From assembly GCF_007004665.1 (NCBI RefSeq), contig NZ_ML660058.1:124001-188000 (forward strand): a stretch of 64,000 bases of DNA. Reading direction: 5' to 3'. The notes beneath the pieces were generated by a model. It did not search any database. It saw only the letters and a program-made list of their open reading frames with translations, and was not told the DNA's origin. This DNA comes from Denitrobaculum tricleocarpae (GTDB lineage Bacteria; Pseudomonadota; Alphaproteobacteria; Kiloniellales; Kiloniellaceae). Positions within the stretch are counted from its first letter, which is position 1, and each line of letters begins with the position of its first letter. A program made the position numbers and the translations under genes. Of the stretch, positions 44,974 through 53,283 are shown one piece after another.

Positions 44974-46019
44974 CAGAATCTCCGTCGGCCGCGAATGATC
45001 AGAAGGAAAAGAAAGGGCACGCCGATGACCGCCGTCACGATCCCGATCGGCACGATCGCGCCCGGCGAAATCAGTTTCGAGATCACGGACGCGCCGGCCA
45101 TCACGAAAGCGCCGGTGACCGCGGACATGGGCAGCAGCACGCGCTGATCTTCGCCCACCAGCATCCGCGCGATGTGGGGCGCGACCAGTCCGATGAAGCC
45201 GATGGTGCCCACGAAGGCCACGGCACCGGCGGTCAGCAGGACGATCAGGGTGAAGATCTTGAGCCGCAGACGCTCGACCGGAACGCCCAGGCTCTGCGCC
45301 CGCTCGTCGCCCAGCCTGAGCGCCGTCAGTTTCCAGACCTCGGGCAGCAGCAGGACGATGACAAAGAACAGGATTCCGCCGGTAATCGAGACGGAAAGAT
45401 AGGTCGCCTTGACCAGGCTGCCGAAGAGCCAGAAGACGATTTCCTGCAGCACCTCCGGCGCGGAGAGATACTGCACCAGGGACTGCAGCGACTGAAACAT
45501 GAAGAGCGTGGCGATCCCGGCCAGGATCATGACTTCCGATGTCATGCCGCGCAGCCGTGCCATGCCGTAGACGATGCAGGCCGCCAGGCAACCGCCGAGA
45601 GCGGCGGCGACGGGAATTGAGAAGCTGGGGATCAGGGGCAGCTCGAAACCGGTCAGGATGGCGAGCGCCGCGCCGAAGCCGGCGGCAGCCGAGAAGCCCA
45701 GTGTGTAGGGGCTGGCCAGCGGATTGCCCAGGATGGTTTGCATCAGGGCGCCGGCGGTGCCGAGAGAGGCACCGACCAGCAGGGCCATCAGGGTCATGGG
45801 CAGGCGGATTTCATGGACGATAACGTGAACCGTCGCGTCCACCCGGCTTTCCGGCAGAGTGAGTGCGGAGAGGACATCCCAAAAACCCAGAAAGGCCGGT
45901 CCGACCAGGATGTCGATCACGACGACCAGCGCCAGAACCGCCACGGCAGCCAGCAGGATGAGACTGCGGCGCCGGACCAGTGTGCTGTAGGTGAGGGGCT
46001 CCGATGCGGTCAGTGACAT
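44970..46019 (-). CDS. Iron/cobalamin-type ABC transporter permease (FecCD family)
   Basis: A 349-residue FecCD/BtuC-type permease with about ten transmembrane segments. Typical blocks are GASLGTAGALMQTILGNPLASPYTL (quoted in parts: GTAGALMQTILGNPLASPYTL is the core; first part GASL), DERAQSLGVPVERLRLK before the coupling region, and FVGTIGFIGLVAPHIARMLVG. A single permease gene implies a homodimer. It lies between the binding-protein gene, from which a strong hairpin separates it, and the ATPase gene. Confidence 0.92.
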   Translation of the reverse strand: MSLTASEPLTYSTLVRRRSLILLAAVAVLALVVVIDILVGPAFLGFWDVLSALTLPESRVDATVHVIVHEIRLPMTLMALLVGASLGTAGALMQTILGNPLASPYTLGFSAAAGFGAALAILTGFELPLIPSFSIPVAAALGGCLAACIVYGMARLRGMTSEVMILAGIATLFMFQSLQSLVQYLSAPEVLQEIVFWLFGSLVKATYLSVSITGGILFFVIVLLLPEVWKLTALRLGDERAQSLGVPVERLRLKIFTLIVLLTAGAVAFVGTIGFIGLVAPHIARMLVGEDQRVLLPMSAVTGAFVMAGASVISKLISPGAIVPIGIVTAVIGVPFLFLLIIRGRRRFW

Positions 46020-46047
46020 TTTGAGTGCCTTTTCGAACAGGGAAGGG

Positions 46048-46091
46048 CACCCCCGCTGCGCCGACTTTTAAAGATCCGCGCAGCGGGGGTG
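46048..46091 (-). other. Strong intercistronic hairpin in the iron ABC operon
   Basis: A perfect 14-bp stem (46048-46061 with 46078-46091; CACCCCCGCTGCGC arm) around a 16-nt loop lies between the binding-protein stop and the permease start. No T-run follows on the minus strand, so it is not a plain terminator. Such hairpins after binding-protein genes usually protect the upstream mRNA, raising binding protein over permease. Confidence 0.65.
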
Positions 46092-46101
46092 TCTCGGCTG
46101 A

Positions 46102-47217
46102 TCAATCCAGTTTCACCATGAAGCTGCCGTTAGCCTCGATCGGCAGATAGGTCTCGTAAAAGCGCGCCTGGTTCGCCACAGGATCCAAGTCCGCGAAGGC
46201 TTCCGGATGCAGGATTTTCGCAATGTACTGCAGGAAGCTGTAGTCATAGAGCGTGCGTGCACCGCCGTGATAGACCGCGTGAACTTCGCCCTTCTGGACG
46301 GCGGGCAGGCTGCTCCAGCCCGGGCGCTTGGCGTAGGCCGCCATGCGGGCGCGGGTGGTGCCCGCCTCCACGCCGAATCCCATCAGCACGGCGGTGTCCC
46401 GTCCGACCCAGTCGGAGCCGGCCAGGAGCACGGCCACGGGCTTGCGGGCCAGAACGTATTCCGGGTTCAGCGGCCCCCAGTTCGCGATCTTGCCCTCGGC
46501 GATGTTGTCGCCGCCGGCCATCTTGATCACGCCGCCCCACATGGTGTTGCCGTAAGAGTTGCCATAGGTCTCCGGCCCGGCTCTGCCGAGTTCGACATAG
46601 ACCGGCTGCGGTGTGCCCCCGGCGGTCTTGACCCGCTGGATGACGTCCAGCACCGCCGCCTCGTACTCCCCGGCCAGCTTTTCGGCGCGTGCTTCGCTCG
46701 CCATGACTTTGCCGATGATGCGTGTGCTCGCCAGATGCTTTTCGAGAGTCTGGGCGTTGTAATCGGCGACCACGACCGGTATGCCCGCGGCTTCCAGCTT
46801 GGCGACACCTTCCTCGCCCAGGCCGCGGTACTGCCAGGCGGCGATGATGGCGACGTCCGGTTTGGCCGCGATCGCCTTTTCGACGGAGAAACCACCAGCT
46901 TCTTCGTAGCCGACATCGATCAGCTCGGCGATGCGGGGCGAGACCGCGCTGTAGGCCTGGAACTGGCTGTTGCGCCAGCCCTCCCAGGGCTCACGGGAGA
47001 TAGCGACGACCCGGTCAAAGGCGTTTTCGCCGACGATGGCGTAAAAGTCCTCGAAATAGAAGCCGAGCAGAACCCGTTGAGCGCCATGCGGGACCTCAAC
47101 GCTGCGGCCTTCGGTATCGGTAATGGTGATGGTCTCGGCCGATGCGCTCAGCGGCAGCGAGAGGCTGAGGGCAAGCGCGGCAAAAGCACCGGCAAGCCCC
47201 TTGAGAGCTTTGAACAT
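46102..47217 (-). CDS. Iron/cobalamin-type ABC substrate-binding protein
   Basis: A 371-residue periplasmic binding protein of the FepB/BtuF class. Signal peptide LAGAFAALALSLSLPLSASA ends near residue 27. The mature start ETITITDTEGRSVEVPHGAQ is typical, followed by AIAAKPDVAIIAAWQY, KPVAVLLAGSDW and a C-terminal YDYSFLQYIAKILHPEAF. The ATG at 47217 has AGGAAA seven bases upstream; the open frame extends to 47511 but overlaps the DUF2946 gene. Substrate is a ferric siderophore, heme or corrinoid; no TonB receptor is in the window to decide. Confidence 0.9.
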   Translation of the reverse strand: MFKALKGLAGAFAALALSLSLPLSASAETITITDTEGRSVEVPHGAQRVLLGFYFEDFYAIVGENAFDRVVAISREPWEGWRNSQFQAYSAVSPRIAELIDVGYEEAGGFSVEKAIAAKPDVAIIAAWQYRGLGEEGVAKLEAAGIPVVVADYNAQTLEKHLASTRIIGKVMASEARAEKLAGEYEAAVLDVIQRVKTAGGTPQPVYVELGRAGPETYGNSYGNTMWGGVIKMAGGDNIAEGKIANWGPLNPEYVLARKPVAVLLAGSDWVGRDTAVLMGFGVEAGTTRARMAAYAKRPGWSSLPAVQKGEVHAVYHGGARTLYDYSFLQYIAKILHPEAFADLDPVANQARFYETYLPIEANGSFMVKLD

Positions 47218-47296
47218 TTCAGAATTTTCCTTTGAGTCTGCAGAAATCATCCGCGCAAACCCGTCAGACGGCGCGGACGTGAGATCTAGGCGGGGC

Positions 47297-47710
47297 TCAA
47301 AGGGGTGGGGCGCGGCTCCGAAAAGCCTCTGCATCGCCGTGAGCGGCGGCAATCCGGGCTTGGGTGGCTTTGACGCGATAAAGCGTTGTGTCCGGCAGCC
47401 GCAATCCGGGCTGTTCGGGCCCCGCCATCGCGGCGGATCCGCCAAAGGGCTGACACCATTCGCAGCCGGGAAAAACTTCCGGATTTTCCGGTGCTTCCTT
47501 GCCGTTGGCATCCAGGTTGATCACCACCAGCCCGCGCGGCGTACAGATCACGATGCTGTTGCCGGAGAGCGCACCTGCCTCGGCCAGTGCATCCGCCCGC
47601 AAGGCCGCATCCGCCGGCGGCACGAATACGGATGCCGTCGCCACCTGCATCAGCAGCCATGCGATCAGCGGCAGCAGCGAAAGTCGCCGGAATTTGCGGA
47701 GTTCAGCCAA
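47297..47710 (-). CDS. DUF2946-like exported protein
   Basis: A 137-residue protein with an N-terminal hydrophobic segment (LLPLIAWLLMQVATASVFVP), then IVICTPRGLVVINLDANGKE and CEWCQPFGG. Cysteine order and length fit DUF2946-type small periplasmic or membrane-anchored proteins often found next to TonB-dependent or metal transport genes. It lies 79 bp upstream of the binding protein on the same strand, so it is probably the first gene of the iron ABC operon. Metal binding by the CEWC motif is possible but unproven. Confidence 0.7.
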   Translation of the reverse strand: MAELRKFRRLSLLPLIAWLLMQVATASVFVPPADAALRADALAEAGALSGNSIVICTPRGLVVINLDANGKEAPENPEVFPGCEWCQPFGGSAAMAGPEQPGLRLPDTTLYRVKATQARIAAAHGDAEAFRSRAPPL

Positions 47711-47895
47711 GGAAAATGTCAGCCCCAGAAATACGATGGCAGGACGTTACCGTATTACACAGGGCGGTCAATCGGTTTTTTATCGTGTTGACGGGGGCTT
47801 TTCGGACCGCTTTGCTTATCTGGCGAAGTCAAAGCGTCGGCCTGCTCTTTCTCGATTGACGCGAGTGCTTTCAAGAGAAACCAAACAGCCAGGTT

Positions 47896-48396
47896 ATGTC
47901 CGACCTTCAGACCGCGCACCTCTCACTCCGTCGACCCCGGCTCTCTCATGTCCCGGCGCTTTTCCGCTTTCTCGGTAACCCCGATGCCATGCGCCACACC
48001 CACGTCGATCTCACACTGCGCGATTGCCGCCGCCGCATCGCTGTCCATGAACGCTTTCGCCGCCGCGATGGCTGTGCGCCCTGGACGGTGGCCGAAAAAG
48101 CCTCAGGCGGAATTATCGGCTGGGGCGGTCTCTACCATGACCCCTTCGATCGGCGCTGGGGGGTGGAGGTCGGCTATGCCTTTCATCCCGATGTTTGGGG
48201 AAGGGGCTATGCGACCGAGCTGGTGACCGCGAGTTTAAAACTGGCGGATGAGGTTCTGGCGCTCCCGGAGGTCTGGGCCTTCGCGCAGCCGGACAACGCG
48301 GGGTCGCGCCGGGTGCTGGAGAAAACCGGCTTTGCCGAGATCCGTTTCGTGCCGGAGATGGGGCGCATTCTATATCGGCGCGAAGGTGTTGCATAA
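47896..48396 (+). CDS. GNAT-family acetyltransferase (RimJ/RimL type)
   Basis: A 166-residue GNAT of the RimJ/RimL group. It opens with TAHLSLRRPRLSHVPALFRF and has IIGWGGLYHDPFDRRWGVEV, the acetyl-CoA site FHPDVWGRGYATELVTASLK and AFAQPDNAGSRRVLEKTGFA. Members acetylate protein N-termini or small molecules. GTTATG at the start has no strong ribosome site (47890s: AGCCAGGTT). It is a lone gene. Confidence 0.87.
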   Translation: MSDLQTAHLSLRRPRLSHVPALFRFLGNPDAMRHTHVDLTLRDCRRRIAVHERFRRRDGCAPWTVAEKASGGIIGWGGLYHDPFDRRWGVEVGYAFHPDVWGRGYATELVTASLKLADEVLALPEVWAFAQPDNAGSRRVLEKTGFAEIRFVPEMGRILYRREGVA

Positions 48397-48559
48397 CAGC
48401 CCGCGCAGGGGCGTTGCTCGCCTCCTGCGTGAAGTTGATCCTCTGAAGGCCTTCTCATCGCGCGTGTGAAATGACATCATGCTGACGGCTCTTGCGGAGC
48501 TTGTTCACCATCGTCTCACAAACCGAAAATCGATTCGTCGATCAATAGGGAGGAACATC

Positions 48560-49645
48560 GTGATCACCAGCCTTCAAAAACATACCGGCCTTGGCACTCT
48601 TGTCCTCAGCGCAGTTCTGAGTGCAGTCCTGAGCGCGGGTCTCGCTGCGCAGGCGCCGGCCGCGAACGACGCGCCGCTCACCGAAAATTGGGCGCCCAGC
48701 GAATGGGGACCCGATGACAAGGCAGGGTCGGTCAACCGCACCACGCCCGAGATGGTTCTGAAAGCCGCGCAACTGATCAAGCTGGGCAAGGTCGCGACCC
48801 TGGGCAAGGTCTATCAGCAGGACGCCCCGGCCTTCGGGTCGCGCGGCTGGCGCATGACCATTCCCGGCATGCCGACGGGCGGCCCCTTCGGGGAACAGCA
48901 GATGGTCTATAACGACGAATATGTCTCGGCCGAGATCGGCCAGATCGGCACCCAGTTCGACGGGCCCGGCCATATCGGCATCATCACCTCGAAAGGACAT
49001 TTCTTTTACAACGGCCGCTTCATCGAAGACGAAGACGTCACCGCTTACGGCCTCGGGCCGCTGGGCGTGGAGCATGTCGCCGAGAAGGGTTTCGTCTGCC
49101 GGGGCGTGCTCCTGGACGGCGTTGCCTACAACGGCGGGACCATGCCGATTCCGACCAGCCGGGAAAAGACGGATCCCGGCATCGTCTCTGATGCCGACAT
49201 CAAGGCCATGATCGAGCGTCAGGGCATTGATCCCATCGGCGAGGGGGATTGCGTCTTTCTTCACACCGGTCACGGCAATGTCTGGCATCCTGACGACTGG
49301 GACAGCTACAGCGCCGAGGAAAAGCGCTCCCGAATCGCGAAGTTCAACAGCGGCGAGCCCGGTTACGGCATCTCGGCCTGCAAGTACATGGCCGACCGAA
49401 AGATCATTCTCTGGGGTGCCGACACCTGGGGTTCGGAAGCGGTCGGGCCCCGCTTTGGCGGCGAGAACGATCAGCCCTTCGAATGTCACGTCGAAATGCT
49501 GACCAAGCGCGGGATCTGGAACCTGGAGAACATGGATCTCTCCAAGCTGGCCGAAGAAAAGGTCTACGAATTCCTCTTCGTCTGGTCGCCGCTGAAGATC
49601 AAGGGCGGCACCGGCTCGCCGGGCAATCCGGTCGCGCTTTACTAA
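48560..49645 (+). CDS. Cyclase-family (kynurenine formamidase-like) metal hydrolase, exported
   Basis: A 361-residue member of the cyclase family (PF04199 type). The start is a GTG at 48560 with GGGAGGA five bases upstream, followed by a signal peptide (TLVLSAVLSAVLSAGLAAQA). The family metal motif HxGTHxDxPxH appears as QIGTQFDGPGHIG, with Gln in place of both first His, a variant that keeps the Asp and last His. Later, FLHTGHGNVWH and WGADTWGSEAV line the site. Relatives hydrolyse kynurenine or isatin-like amides. The TAA stop lies inside the left CTAA end of the R1 element that follows. Confidence 0.84.
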   Translation: MITSLQKHTGLGTLVLSAVLSAVLSAGLAAQAPAANDAPLTENWAPSEWGPDDKAGSVNRTTPEMVLKAAQLIKLGKVATLGKVYQQDAPAFGSRGWRMTIPGMPTGGPFGEQQMVYNDEYVSAEIGQIGTQFDGPGHIGIITSKGHFFYNGRFIEDEDVTAYGLGPLGVEHVAEKGFVCRGVLLDGVAYNGGTMPIPTSREKTDPGIVSDADIKAMIERQGIDPIGEGDCVFLHTGHGNVWHPDDWDSYSAEEKRSRIAKFNSGEPGYGISACKYMADRKIILWGADTWGSEAVGPRFGGENDQPFECHVEMLTKRGIWNLENMDLSKLAEEKVYEFLFVWSPLKIKGGTGSPGNPVALY

Positions 49646-49774
49646 TGTGATGTTTCTGAAGTTCGCCGCATAATATGCGGTGAATTTTAGAGACTGAATC
49701 ACACTAGATTCAATCAGGTAGTGTCCCGTTGAATCTGAAATTCAATGAAGTGAATTTCAGATTCGGGATACTAG
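49642..49774 (+). repeat. CTAG-bounded double-hairpin element R1, copy B
   Basis: A 133-bp element. Module 1 runs from CTAATGTGAT (left edge CTAA, one base off CTAG) to ATCACACTAG and has an inner stem CGCCGCATA/TATGCGGTG with a G-T wobble. Module 2 has GAATCTGAAATTCA/TGAATTTCAGATTC arms and ends in CTAG. The left edge supplies the TAA stop of the cyclase gene. It is the reverse complement of copy A. Confidence 0.9.
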
Positions 49775-49798
49775 GTACTTGAGTCTGAGATGCGAAAA

Positions 49799-49829
49799 CG
49801 GCGGTTCCTCCAGGGAGCCGCCGCTTTTT
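49799..49829 (+). terminator. Rho-independent terminator
   Basis: CGGCGG with TTCC pairs to GG(G)AGCCGCCG around TCCA, followed by CTTTTTC. It ends transcription from the cyclase gene after the R1 element and also faces the convergent VOC gene, which ends at 49854. Confidence 0.78.
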
Positions 49830-49853
49830 CATGAGAGGTCGTCTCGCCGAGTC

Positions 49854-50279
49854 TCAAGCCGGGACTGCATCTTCGGCATATTGCGCCAGGAACTTGGGGC
49901 TGGGCGGGATCGGTTTGATGACGTCGACCAGGACGCCGTTGGGATCGCGGGTCATGAAATGACGTTGACCGAAGGGCTCGTCGCGCAGGGGCAACAGGAT
50001 CGGCAGCTCCGCCGCCTGCGCCCGTTCGTACTCGCTGTCGACGTCCTCGACCTCGAAGTTGATGATCAGGCCGGAGACCCTGCCGCGTGCGGCCGCGGGA
50101 ACGGTCTCATGATCGCCCTGCAGGATCGCGATGTTGACGCGCGGGTCTTCGCGGGATTGAAGATGCACGTACCAGTCGCTCTCGAAACTCGGCGCGAAGC
50201 GGAAATGCGCCTGATAGAAGCGCGCGGTCGATGCGACGTCGTCGGTCATGATCACGGGATAGAACTGGGTGCATTTCAT
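49854..50279 (-). CDS. VOC-superfamily glyoxalase/bleomycin-resistance-like protein
   Basis: A 141-residue VOC-fold protein. It opens [20 protein letters not shown] and has the second repeat [20 protein letters not shown] with [20 protein letters not shown], the typical DPNG metal-half motif. It could detoxify an electrophile or bind one. It is divergent from the TetR gene, and both genes flank two identical ACATACA-type dyads, so it is the likely regulated target. Confidence 0.88.
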   Translation of the reverse strand: MKCTQFYPVIMTDDVASTARFYQAHFRFAPSFESDWYVHLQSREDPRVNIAILQGDHETVPAAARGRVSGLIINFEVEDVDSEYERAQAAELPILLPLRDEPFGQRHFMTRDPNGVLVDVIKPIPPSPKFLAQYAEDAVPA

Positions 50280-50302
50280 GGCTTTCAATCCTCTCGCAAT
50301 AA

Positions 50303-50347
50303 ACATACAATCTGTATGTAAATGATAGAAACATACAAGGTGTATGT
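50303..50347. promoter_or_regulatory. Two tandem TetR operators
   Basis: ACATACA-ATC-TGTATGT at 50303-50319 and ACATACA-AGG-TGTATGT at 50331-50347 have identical perfect 7-bp arms with 3-bp centres. Their centres are 28 bp apart. The second abuts the ATG of the TetR gene, so binding would block its start; the first lies 24 bases before the VOC gene. Confidence 0.88.
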
Positions 50348-51016
50348 ATGCAAGAGAATTCCGATAAGAGCCTTGAAAGACCTGCCGCAAAACCCTCGGC
50401 CAAGACTTTGCGGGGACCGACAGGCGGTAACGCACAGCGCAGAAGCAACAAGCAGCGTAGCGAGAGCACGCGCAGCGCTTTGATCTCGGCGGCGCGGCGG
50501 CTTTTTGTGGAAAAGGGCTATGCCGAAACCGGGACGCCCGAGATCGTCGCCGCGGCCCAGGTCACCCGTGGCGCGCTCTATCATCACTTCGCTGACAAAG
50601 CGGATCTTTTCCGGGCGACCCTGCGGGAAGAAGCGCGGGCGGTCGCCGATCACATCGAGCAAGAGACCGAAGAAGCGCGATCCGCGCTCGAGGCTATGAC
50701 ACGCGGGGCCGACTCCTACTTCGCGGCCATGTCGGTGCCGGGGCGGGTGCGGTTGTTGTTGCTCGATGGACCTGCCGTGCTGGGTCATGCGGAGATGGCA
50801 GAGATAGACCAGGAAACCGGCGGTGAAGAACTCCGGCAGGGCCTGGCCTATGCGATGGAGAAGGGCGCGCTCGCCCCGCTGCCCCTCGAGGCCATGACCT
50901 CCATCCTCTCCGCCGCCTTCGACCGGGCCGCGCTGGCGATTGCGCAGGGCGCGCCTGCGGAGGACTATAAAGCCGCGATCCGCCGCATGCTGGAAGGCCT
51001 TCTGAAGAGAGCCTGA
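50348..51016 (+). CDS. TetR/AcrR-family regulator
   Basis: A 222-residue TetR-type regulator. An Arg/Lys-rich ~38-residue tail precedes the HTH at ~40-88 ([20 protein letters not shown], then [20 protein letters not shown]), followed by a TetR_C domain. It starts directly after the second operator, whose arms match the first exactly, so autorepression is likely, together with control of the divergent VOC gene. Confidence 0.9.
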   Translation: MQENSDKSLERPAAKPSAKTLRGPTGGNAQRRSNKQRSESTRSALISAARRLFVEKGYAETGTPEIVAAAQVTRGALYHHFADKADLFRATLREEARAVADHIEQETEEARSALEAMTRGADSYFAAMSVPGRVRLLLLDGPAVLGHAEMAEIDQETGGEELRQGLAYAMEKGALAPLPLEAMTSILSAAFDRAALAIAQGAPAEDYKAAIRRMLEGLLKRA

Positions 51017-51031
51017 TGGTGGTTTCCGGCT

Positions 51032-51412
51032 TCAGGCGTACTGGGCCAGCCCGTGACCGAAAGACCAGTTCTCCTTCGGAACCTCCACCAGGTTGATGAA
51101 AATATCTTCCGGGCGCAGGCCCGGAGTCTCGGTCAGGCGCTTCACGATCCGGGCAAAGAGGGCCTGTTTCTGCTCCAGGTTCCGTGTGTTGCTGACGGTG
51201 AGCTGGATCAGCAAAAGATCGTCGGAACGATCAATGTCGAGGTAGTTTTTGCCGAAATCAAAAGTGGCGTCACCATGTTCCGAAATCGTCATGAAGCGAT
51301 CGTCCTCGGGGACGTCGAAGGTCTCGCACAGGGCTTGGTACACCTGATCCATAATCTTGCGCTGATAGTCTGCGCTCTTGCCGCGTTTCATCGCAATTCG
51401 TGTGAGGGGCAT
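51032..51412 (-). CDS. Tautomerase-family protein (4-oxalocrotonate type)
   Basis: A 126-residue tautomerase-superfamily protein of the Tautomerase_2 kind. Pro2 after Met (MPLTRIAMKRGKSADYQRKI) is the catalytic N-terminal proline after processing. Also typical are VYQALCETFDVPEDDRFMTI and INLVEVPKENWSFGHGLAQY at the C-terminus. Members tautomerise or dehalogenate small enols. It is divergent from the LysR gene at 51528 over 115 bp containing AATAG-ATA-CTATT, a candidate LysR half-site. Confidence 0.89.
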   Translation of the reverse strand: MPLTRIAMKRGKSADYQRKIMDQVYQALCETFDVPEDDRFMTISEHGDATFDFGKNYLDIDRSDDLLLIQLTVSNTRNLEQKQALFARIVKRLTETPGLRPEDIFINLVEVPKENWSFGHGLAQYA

Positions 51413-51527
51413 CCCTGCCTTCCTTTCCTGTGTTCGGGGGTTGAACGGGTTGTTGCTGGAAAGCTAGCGAGGACAGTGCGATAATAGAAACGAATAGATA
51501 CTATTTTAGTAATGCAAAAAGATAATC

Positions 51528-52391
51528 ATGCTCCAGCCCCCTTTAGAGATCGATCTGCTGCGCAGTTTCGTCGCCGTCGCCGAAGGCGAGAGCTTTACCT
51601 CGGCCGGAGCCGCGCTGGGCGCGAGCCAGTCCGCGATGTCGGTGCGCATCCGAAAGCTTGAGGAGCGCCTGGGGCGCAGGCTCCTGGACCGCACCCCGCG
51701 TTCGATCGCCCTGACCCCTTTCGGCGAGGGCTTTCTGGGGGATGCGCGGCGGGTGTTGGAGGCTCATGACGATGCCATGCTGCGCGCACGGAACCACCTC
51801 GATCGCCCGAATCTTGCGCTGGCTGTGAGCGATCATGCCGCCGGCGGCTGCCTGCCACAGGTGCTTATGACGCTCGCCGAACGCCATCCCGAGATCCAGT
51901 TTCTGGCCACCGTCGGCGCGTCGGTCGGGATCTACGAGGCCTTCACGTCCGGACAGTACGATGCCGTGGTGGTGCGCGAGGAATCCGGCGATAACAAAGG
52001 GCGGCGCCTGTTTCGTGACAAGATGATCTGGGCGGCGGCCAGGACTTTCGAATGGGACCCGAACACACCGCTGCCTCTGATCTCCCTGGCGGCGCCCTGC
52101 GGGGTTCGGGCGACCGCGATCACGGCTCTGGAGGCGCAGGATATCGCCTGGCGGGAGGTCTTCGTCGGGACCGGGGTCGCGGCGGTGCAGGCGGCGGTTT
52201 CGGCAGGCCTGGGCATCGCCGCGCTGGACAGCCGCAACCTGCCCGATGACTGCCGCCCGGTGAAAAAGAGTCTGGGCCTGCCGTTGCTCCCCGCAACGCA
52301 GATGCTTCTGCATCATCGGCTGTCCGGTCGCCGCGGCAACGAGATCGCATCCGCCATCGCGGCTGCTTTTAGAGAGACGGCAGGTCAGTAG
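51528..52391 (+). CDS. LysR-family regulator
   Basis: A 287-residue LysR regulator. HTH residues ~5-62 are IDLLRSFVAVAEGESFTSAG then AALGASQSAMSVRIRKLEER, followed by the effector-binding domain from ~88 (LALAVSDHAAGGCLPQVLMT). AATAG-ATA-CTATT at 51493-51505, in the divergent gap to the tautomerase gene, could be its site. It ends 10 bp before the convergent enoyl-CoA hydratase gene. Confidence 0.9.
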   Translation: MLQPPLEIDLLRSFVAVAEGESFTSAGAALGASQSAMSVRIRKLEERLGRRLLDRTPRSIALTPFGEGFLGDARRVLEAHDDAMLRARNHLDRPNLALAVSDHAAGGCLPQVLMTLAERHPEIQFLATVGASVGIYEAFTSGQYDAVVVREESGDNKGRRLFRDKMIWAAARTFEWDPNTPLPLISLAAPCGVRATAITALEAQDIAWREVFVGTGVAAVQAAVSAGLGIAALDSRNLPDDCRPVKKSLGLPLLPATQMLLHHRLSGRRGNEIASAIAAAFRETAGQ

Positions 52392-52401
52392 ACCGGACGG
52401 G

Positions 52402-53193
52402 TTACCGCCCGGGATAGGCCGGTGTGCGGCGTTCGATCCAGGCCGCTAGGCCTTCCCGGCAGTCCTCGGTCGCCGCCATGCGCGCAAACTGCTCCCGTTC
52501 GATTTCCAGGCCCTCCGCGATGCTGACGTTGAGACCCCGTGTGACCGCCGTGATAATACGCGCGGCGGCCAGCGGCGAGTGCTGCAGAATACGCTCCGCC
52601 AGATCGAAGGCGGCCGGCATCAGGTCTTTGTGCGGGACAACCTGGTTCACCAGTCCCAGCTCGTAAGCGCGTTGCGGCGAAAAGCTTTCGCCTGTCAGCA
52701 GCAGCTCAAGCGCGCGCTTGCGCCCTGCCAGGCGGGGTAGGCGCTGAGTGCCGCCAAAGGTCGGCGGAATGCCAATCCTGATCTCGGGTTTGGCGAAGAG
52801 GGCCTGTTCGCTGGCGATGGCCAGATGAACCGCTTCGGTGATTTCACAGCCCCCGCCATAGGCCAGGCCGTTGACCGCGGCGATGACCGGCTTGGGGAAG
52901 GTCTCCAGGCGGGCGGTCATGGTCTGACCGCGGCGGACGAAGTCCCGGACCGCGACATCGGGTCCTTTTTCGACGCTCCGCGAGAATTCGTGGATGTCGC
53001 CACCGGCGGAAAAGGCCCGCTCACCCGCGCCGGTGATGATCACCGCGCCGACTTGAGGATCTTCCTCGATCCGCCCCAGAAGCGTCAGCAGCAGGTCGTT
53101 GGTTTCGTAGTTCAGGGCGTTTAGTTTTTCAGGGCGGTTCAGGGTCAGAACCGCGATCCTGTTCTCCAAATGCAGCAGGACCGGATCGGCCAT
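52402..53193 (-). CDS. Enoyl-CoA hydratase/isomerase
   Basis: A 263-residue crotonase-fold enzyme. It opens with RIAVLTLNRPEKLNALNYET, the oxyanion region ITGAGERAFSAGGDIHEF follows, and the active-site loop is AVNGLAYGGGCEITEAVHLA. It lacks one of the two catalytic Glu of classic hydratases in the visible motif (EITEAVH keeps one at the usual second position), so its reaction could be hydration or isomerisation. Divergent from a TetR gene with a dyad between, so it is its probable target. Confidence 0.9.
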   Translation of the reverse strand: MADPVLLHLENRIAVLTLNRPEKLNALNYETNDLLLTLLGRIEEDPQVGAVIITGAGERAFSAGGDIHEFSRSVEKGPDVAVRDFVRRGQTMTARLETFPKPVIAAVNGLAYGGGCEITEAVHLAIASEQALFAKPEIRIGIPPTFGGTQRLPRLAGRKRALELLLTGESFSPQRAYELGLVNQVVPHKDLMPAAFDLAERILQHSPLAAARIITAVTRGLNVSIAEGLEIEREQFARMAATEDCREGLAAWIERRTPAYPGR

Positions 53194-53250
53194 TTCAATA
53201 CCTCAGATCTGTTGAATTCCTGTGCCGAACTTAGGGTGATCTTTCGCTTG

Positions 53251-53274
53251 AGTATACTCACTAGTCAGTATACT
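53251..53274. promoter_or_regulatory. TetR operator upstream of the 53284 gene
   Basis: AGTATACT at 53251-53258 and AGTATACT at 53267-53274 flank a centre CACTAGTC. The outer arms are mirrored and ACTAGT is the inner palindrome, with one non-pairing position on each side. It is 10 bases before the TetR start and 58 before the divergent hydratase start. This ACT-ACTAGT-AGT style is common for TetR sites. Confidence 0.78.
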
Positions 53275-53283
53275 TTCGATGCC

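Noticed and set aside
44974-45591. N-terminal extension of the 44215 ATPase into the permease gene
   Set aside because: The GTG at 44973 has a ribosome site and GTGA coupling; the extension is the permease in another frame.
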